Below are positions 60,608 through 64,000 of a DNA stretch of 64,000 bases, piece after piece; position 1 is the stretch's first letter, and each line of letters opens with the position of its first letter. Source of the DNA: Scalesia atractyloides (Eukaryota; Streptophyta; Magnoliopsida; Asterales; Asteraceae). The stretch lies in the NCBI GenBank assembly GCA_947069175.1, contig CAMTDV010000003.1:45723606-45787605 (forward strand), given 5' to 3'. The position numbers and the translations under genes are program-made. The notes beneath the pieces are model-generated. The model did no database searches and was not told the DNA's origin. It worked only from the letters and a program-made list of their open reading frames with translations.

Positions 60608-63226
60608 TGTCACACCCCGACCCGCAGCGGAATAAGAGTCGGGGCATAATTTGGTTATCACCAAAGCTCATGATGTTTACTAATATGTTTCATATTTATT
60701 AAATTCAAATTACATCTCAAAGTTCCAAGTCAAATTCATACAATACAAGGAAGGAAAAATTAACTAAAACAGTCCAAAATCTAAACTGGTTTATTCTTCT
60801 AGGCCGCCCTATATGTTTCTTGCTTCAACTTGATCACCTGTATCATGTGTAAAAATGGGAAATTTTGGGTCAACAAAAGTTGGCGAGTGAACCTTGTTTA
60901 AAACATTTGTTATTGATTCATTATTGTAATTAATATAGAAAAAAATGTGCAATAATCATGTATGAACAAATGTATGTAAACATAACGATCACAAACCACC
61001 TTGCTTAAGTATATAATAAGAATGACAATGTATATGTTGGCAACGTCCCGTTCACGCTCATAGGTAATGGGGAACGGACGGCCTATGCTAATGTATGTGA
61101 GATCAAGGCTCAATCAAACGGAGCCGATCTTATGTTGGCAACGGCTGGTTCACGCTCATAGGTAATGGGGAACAGCTCACGCTCATAGGTAATGGGGAGC
61201 GGCGGCCTATGAAATGTATGTACTGATAATGATAACTTTAATTTAAACATCAACCACACAAACAATAGATATATATTGGCAACACATTTGATCATGAACA
61301 TGATGGATGCACAAGTGTTTAATTATAATAAATAAATAACGACACATGATACATCCAAAAATGTGATTAAAACGGGGATTGGTAGAGATTCACTCACATT
61401 GGGTGCGTTTGCTTGAAGATGTTGAATGCGCACGAGTTTAGAGGATTGATCAACGAGGAATAACTAACCTAATTAATAACGAAAAGGTATGGTAAGTATG
61501 TGGATTTTATTAACTTTTTTTAATAGGATTTTTGGATATATTTTTGTGAGTTTAAGGCTATTTCCTAACTTTAAAAATGTTATTTTTAAGTATTTTTAAT
61601 TGATTTTTAAATTAAATAAATAAATAAAAATAATAAAAAAATGTTGACTTTTGACCATTGACCGTTGACCGGTCCGGTCGCTTATATATGTGCACTGGGT
61701 GAGACTCGAACCCGTGACTCTCGTACGCGTGCACGCAGCTCTACCAACTGAGCTACGTGTCTAACCCGAAATAATTCTGTTTTTAATTATACTTATATAC
61801 TATTTAGATTTATCCAGAAATTATTTATTTTAAAAAGGATTTTAAATGTATCGAACCGGTGCTGTCAACAGGTCTCGAACCCGGGACCTGTGGGTTAACG
61901 TGCACACAGTCCACCGCTGGACTGTGTGTCTAACCTGGTTAATAATCCGGTTTTTATTATACTTAACATGATTCTGTGAGTTAACCCGGTTCGGTTAAAA
62001 AAAGGCATTTTTATTTCAAGAGAGTGAGGTATGGACAGGAATCGAACTCGCGACGTGTATGTATTTGTTTGCACACAGTCCACCTCTGGACTGTGTGTCT
62101 AACACGTTCATAAAACTGATTTTAATTAATCTTATAACATAACCGGACTTCGTCTTCTTCGCTCAAGAACGCAGACAATGATAATTCGACTGATTCATGT
62201 CTAATTTGATTAACAAACATTATAAGTAATTGAAAGGTAATGAACGGAGAGAGTTTGGGGATAGGAGGTACCGATCAGTGTCTTTCACAGAACTCCGGCA
62301 AAGGTCCGTCGGCTCTGTTTGTGAACTTCGGCTGTTAGAATCAATTAACAGTTCTGTTCGATTAGTTATGAAATTGAGGTACTTAAACAAGGATTAACAG
62401 AAGTTTGAATGATCATACCGGCTCTCAGCGTGATTCTGGAAATTTCAGAAGTTTTCCGGCGAATGCAGAAATTCCGACAACGTCGTCTGGGATTGATTCT
62501 GGATGGTGGATTTGTGTTAGTAACAGTCTAACAACGGATTGAAACAGAAAGAGTCGAGGTATTTACCGTGTGGATGTGAGTCTCGGTTTTCCGGCGAAAG
62601 TCCGGTGATGGCAGGATATTTCCGGCGAGTGAAATTGCGTCGAGAAAAGGTGCGATTTTGAGCGAAAAGGCTACCAGAGATTTGTGGGTGAATTTATAGG
62701 GAAGAATCGAGACGCATGGGGTCTGATTTCAGTCTCGATTCATGGTCAGCCGTTCTCCGGCGGTTACGACTGATGCCGCGGGTTCAGACATCGTTATAAC
62801 CGACGCTGAGGTTAATTCTTTGGTTAAATCAGAAGAAACCGTCAATTATCGGCGAAGTCGTCGGGATTTCCGACGACTGCGAATTGGGCGCGTCGGTTGA
62901 CCGATTTGAAATCGAGGTTTGGATATTTGAATTAATTGATTTGATATATTCCTAAAGAACACAAGTGGCGGAGTGGTTTGGTGAGTGAGAGTTAAGGCTT
63001 TGTGGTTCCCGGCTGACCCGGGTTCGACTCCCGGCAGCCGGTTTTTCTTTTTAGTTAATTTATTTTTACTTTTTAACAATTATAATTTATAACTTCTAAT
63101 TTGTTTATTAATTATGTATCGTTTAAAATTAAAATAAGTCATGAATAACAACAAAAATATAAAACTGATTGTTCGATTAAATAAACGAAGCGGGTTTTGA
63201 AAACCAGTTTTTCGACGGATGTTAAA
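60608..63226 (-). repeat. Chromovirus LTR, right copy (5' LTR on minus strand)
   Basis: 2619 bp, TGTCACACCCC to GATGTTAAA (one base different from the left copy's end), followed by the target duplication TTTAC at 63227-63231. Same tRNA-like modules at 61697-63041. Confidence 0.9.
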
Positions 63227-63231
63227 TTTAC

Positions 63232-63668
63232 ACTTTGCATGTAGTTTAACATTAAAAATTTGGAAAAAATCTAGGGTTTTTGAACTAGACCCGTGCCAAT
63301 CCCAAATTCTTGCTTAGATCTTGTTACTAGTAGTAAGTATAAGTGTTTTAAGAATAAATAACCAAACATTGTCAGAAAAATCAGATTGTTCAAAGAGTTT
63401 TCCACAAACCCTCATTCATAACCGAAAAAAGTTAAAATTGAAGGGGTAAACAAGTAGTTTGTGCAAAATTGATACTTGGGGTTTCATTTTTAGGGTAAAC
63501 CGCACATGATGAACCAAAAATTTTGAATTTTTCGAAGACGGCTCGAAAACCTTAATTTTGGGATAACAGAAGGTTTGCCACGGGACTATATCCACGGAGC
63601 ACGGGGTCATGGGCACCCTAGTTTGTAGACACGACGTCGGGCCTAGGCGGCATGAGGTCGTGTCCAAA
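63232..63668 (+). repeat. Athila-like 3' region, copy 2, right piece
   Basis: Continues 52479: ACTTTGCATGTAG ... TTTTGGGATAAC matches 42421-42667, with about 88 extra bases at 63245-63332. After GGGATAAC (63561-63568) it runs on into sequence that copy 1 lost to the copia insertion, including CACGGAGCACGGGGTCATGG (63595) and GGCATGAGGTCGTG (63650). Confidence 0.75.
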
Positions 63669-64000
63669 TGTCACACCCCAACCGATTGCGGAAACTTCAG
63701 AGTGAGACGATAACGAGATTGCTCATTGCTCACAATGCTAATAATGACATTATTTAATTTAAAGCCAAATTTCATTTCAAGAATAATTGTCAAATACGAC
63801 ATTGAAACAAATACAACAATTAAACTTAACACAATACAACCAAATTTATACAACAACATCAACCTAAACGTCTAAATGTGTGTATCTATATCCTTGCTAT
63901 TTGATTTCATAGCATCCTCTTCATCAACCTGTAACATGTTTTAAAATAACAACTCAATGCAAAAGCAAAGGCGAGTACACAAGTTTAAGCATAGCATACG
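63669..64000. repeat. Start of another Ty3-type LTR (cut by window)
   Basis: TGTCACACCCCAACCGATTG begins abruptly at 63669 after Athila-type sequence. It resembles, but is not the same as, the chromovirus LTR start at 52480. Continues beyond the window. Confidence 0.55.

Overview
The window looks like repeat-rich nuclear DNA of a eudicot, most probably a member of the Asteraceae. The family assignment is inference: it rests on the style of the LTR retroelements (LTRs and untranslated regions full of CACGGGGCCGTG-like motifs, chromovirus LTRs starting TGTCACACCCCGACCC, a SIRE-type third reading frame). I see no bacterial-type genes, true tRNA or rRNA genes, or CRISPR arrays.

The one host gene I can reconstruct is on the minus strand at 20220-32122: a seven-exon MIKC-type MADS-box gene of the FLC/MAF type. 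The exons (182, 82, 47, 100, 42, 42 and 114 bp) have GT-AG borders and join in frame into about 202 codons. Exon 1 nevertheless carries a TAG at codon 14, inside the MADS domain. Its promoter side holds a 303-bp tandem duplication. Its introns are swollen by insertions: intron 1 (3.2 kb) holds a hAT-type MITE with an exact 8-bp target duplication and an element with perfect 37-bp terminal inverted repeats; intron 4 (6.4 kb) holds a copia-type LTR element, itself invaded by an opposite-strand TNT1-like copia remnant and a MITE.

Layout. 1-2690: decayed third ORF and 3' LTR of a SIRE-like copia element. 3250-8030: miniature inverted-repeat elements separated by (TA)n tracts. 8040-14500: AT-rich repeats, with a roughly 1.1-kb direct repeat around a long-TIR element. 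14585-18700: Mutator-like (FAR1-type) transposon remnant with two broken minus-strand genes and palindromic CGTCTAGG repeats at both ends. 18990-19385: LINE 3' end. 20220-32820: MADS gene and promoter. 33500-35151: Helitron-like candidate. 36337-63668: a retroelement nest made of an Athila-like Ty3 element (36337-42667), a copia element (42668-52312), a second copy of part of the Athila sequence (52313-52479 and 63232-63668), and inside that copy a minus-strand chromovirus (52480-63226) with 2.6-kb LTRs and a TTTAC target duplication. 63669-64000: start of another Ty3 LTR.

All transposon genes recognised here are broken by stops or frameshifts. The nesting gives an order of events: Athila first, then copia plus a rearrangement, then the chromovirus, whose two LTRs are nearly identical by eye.
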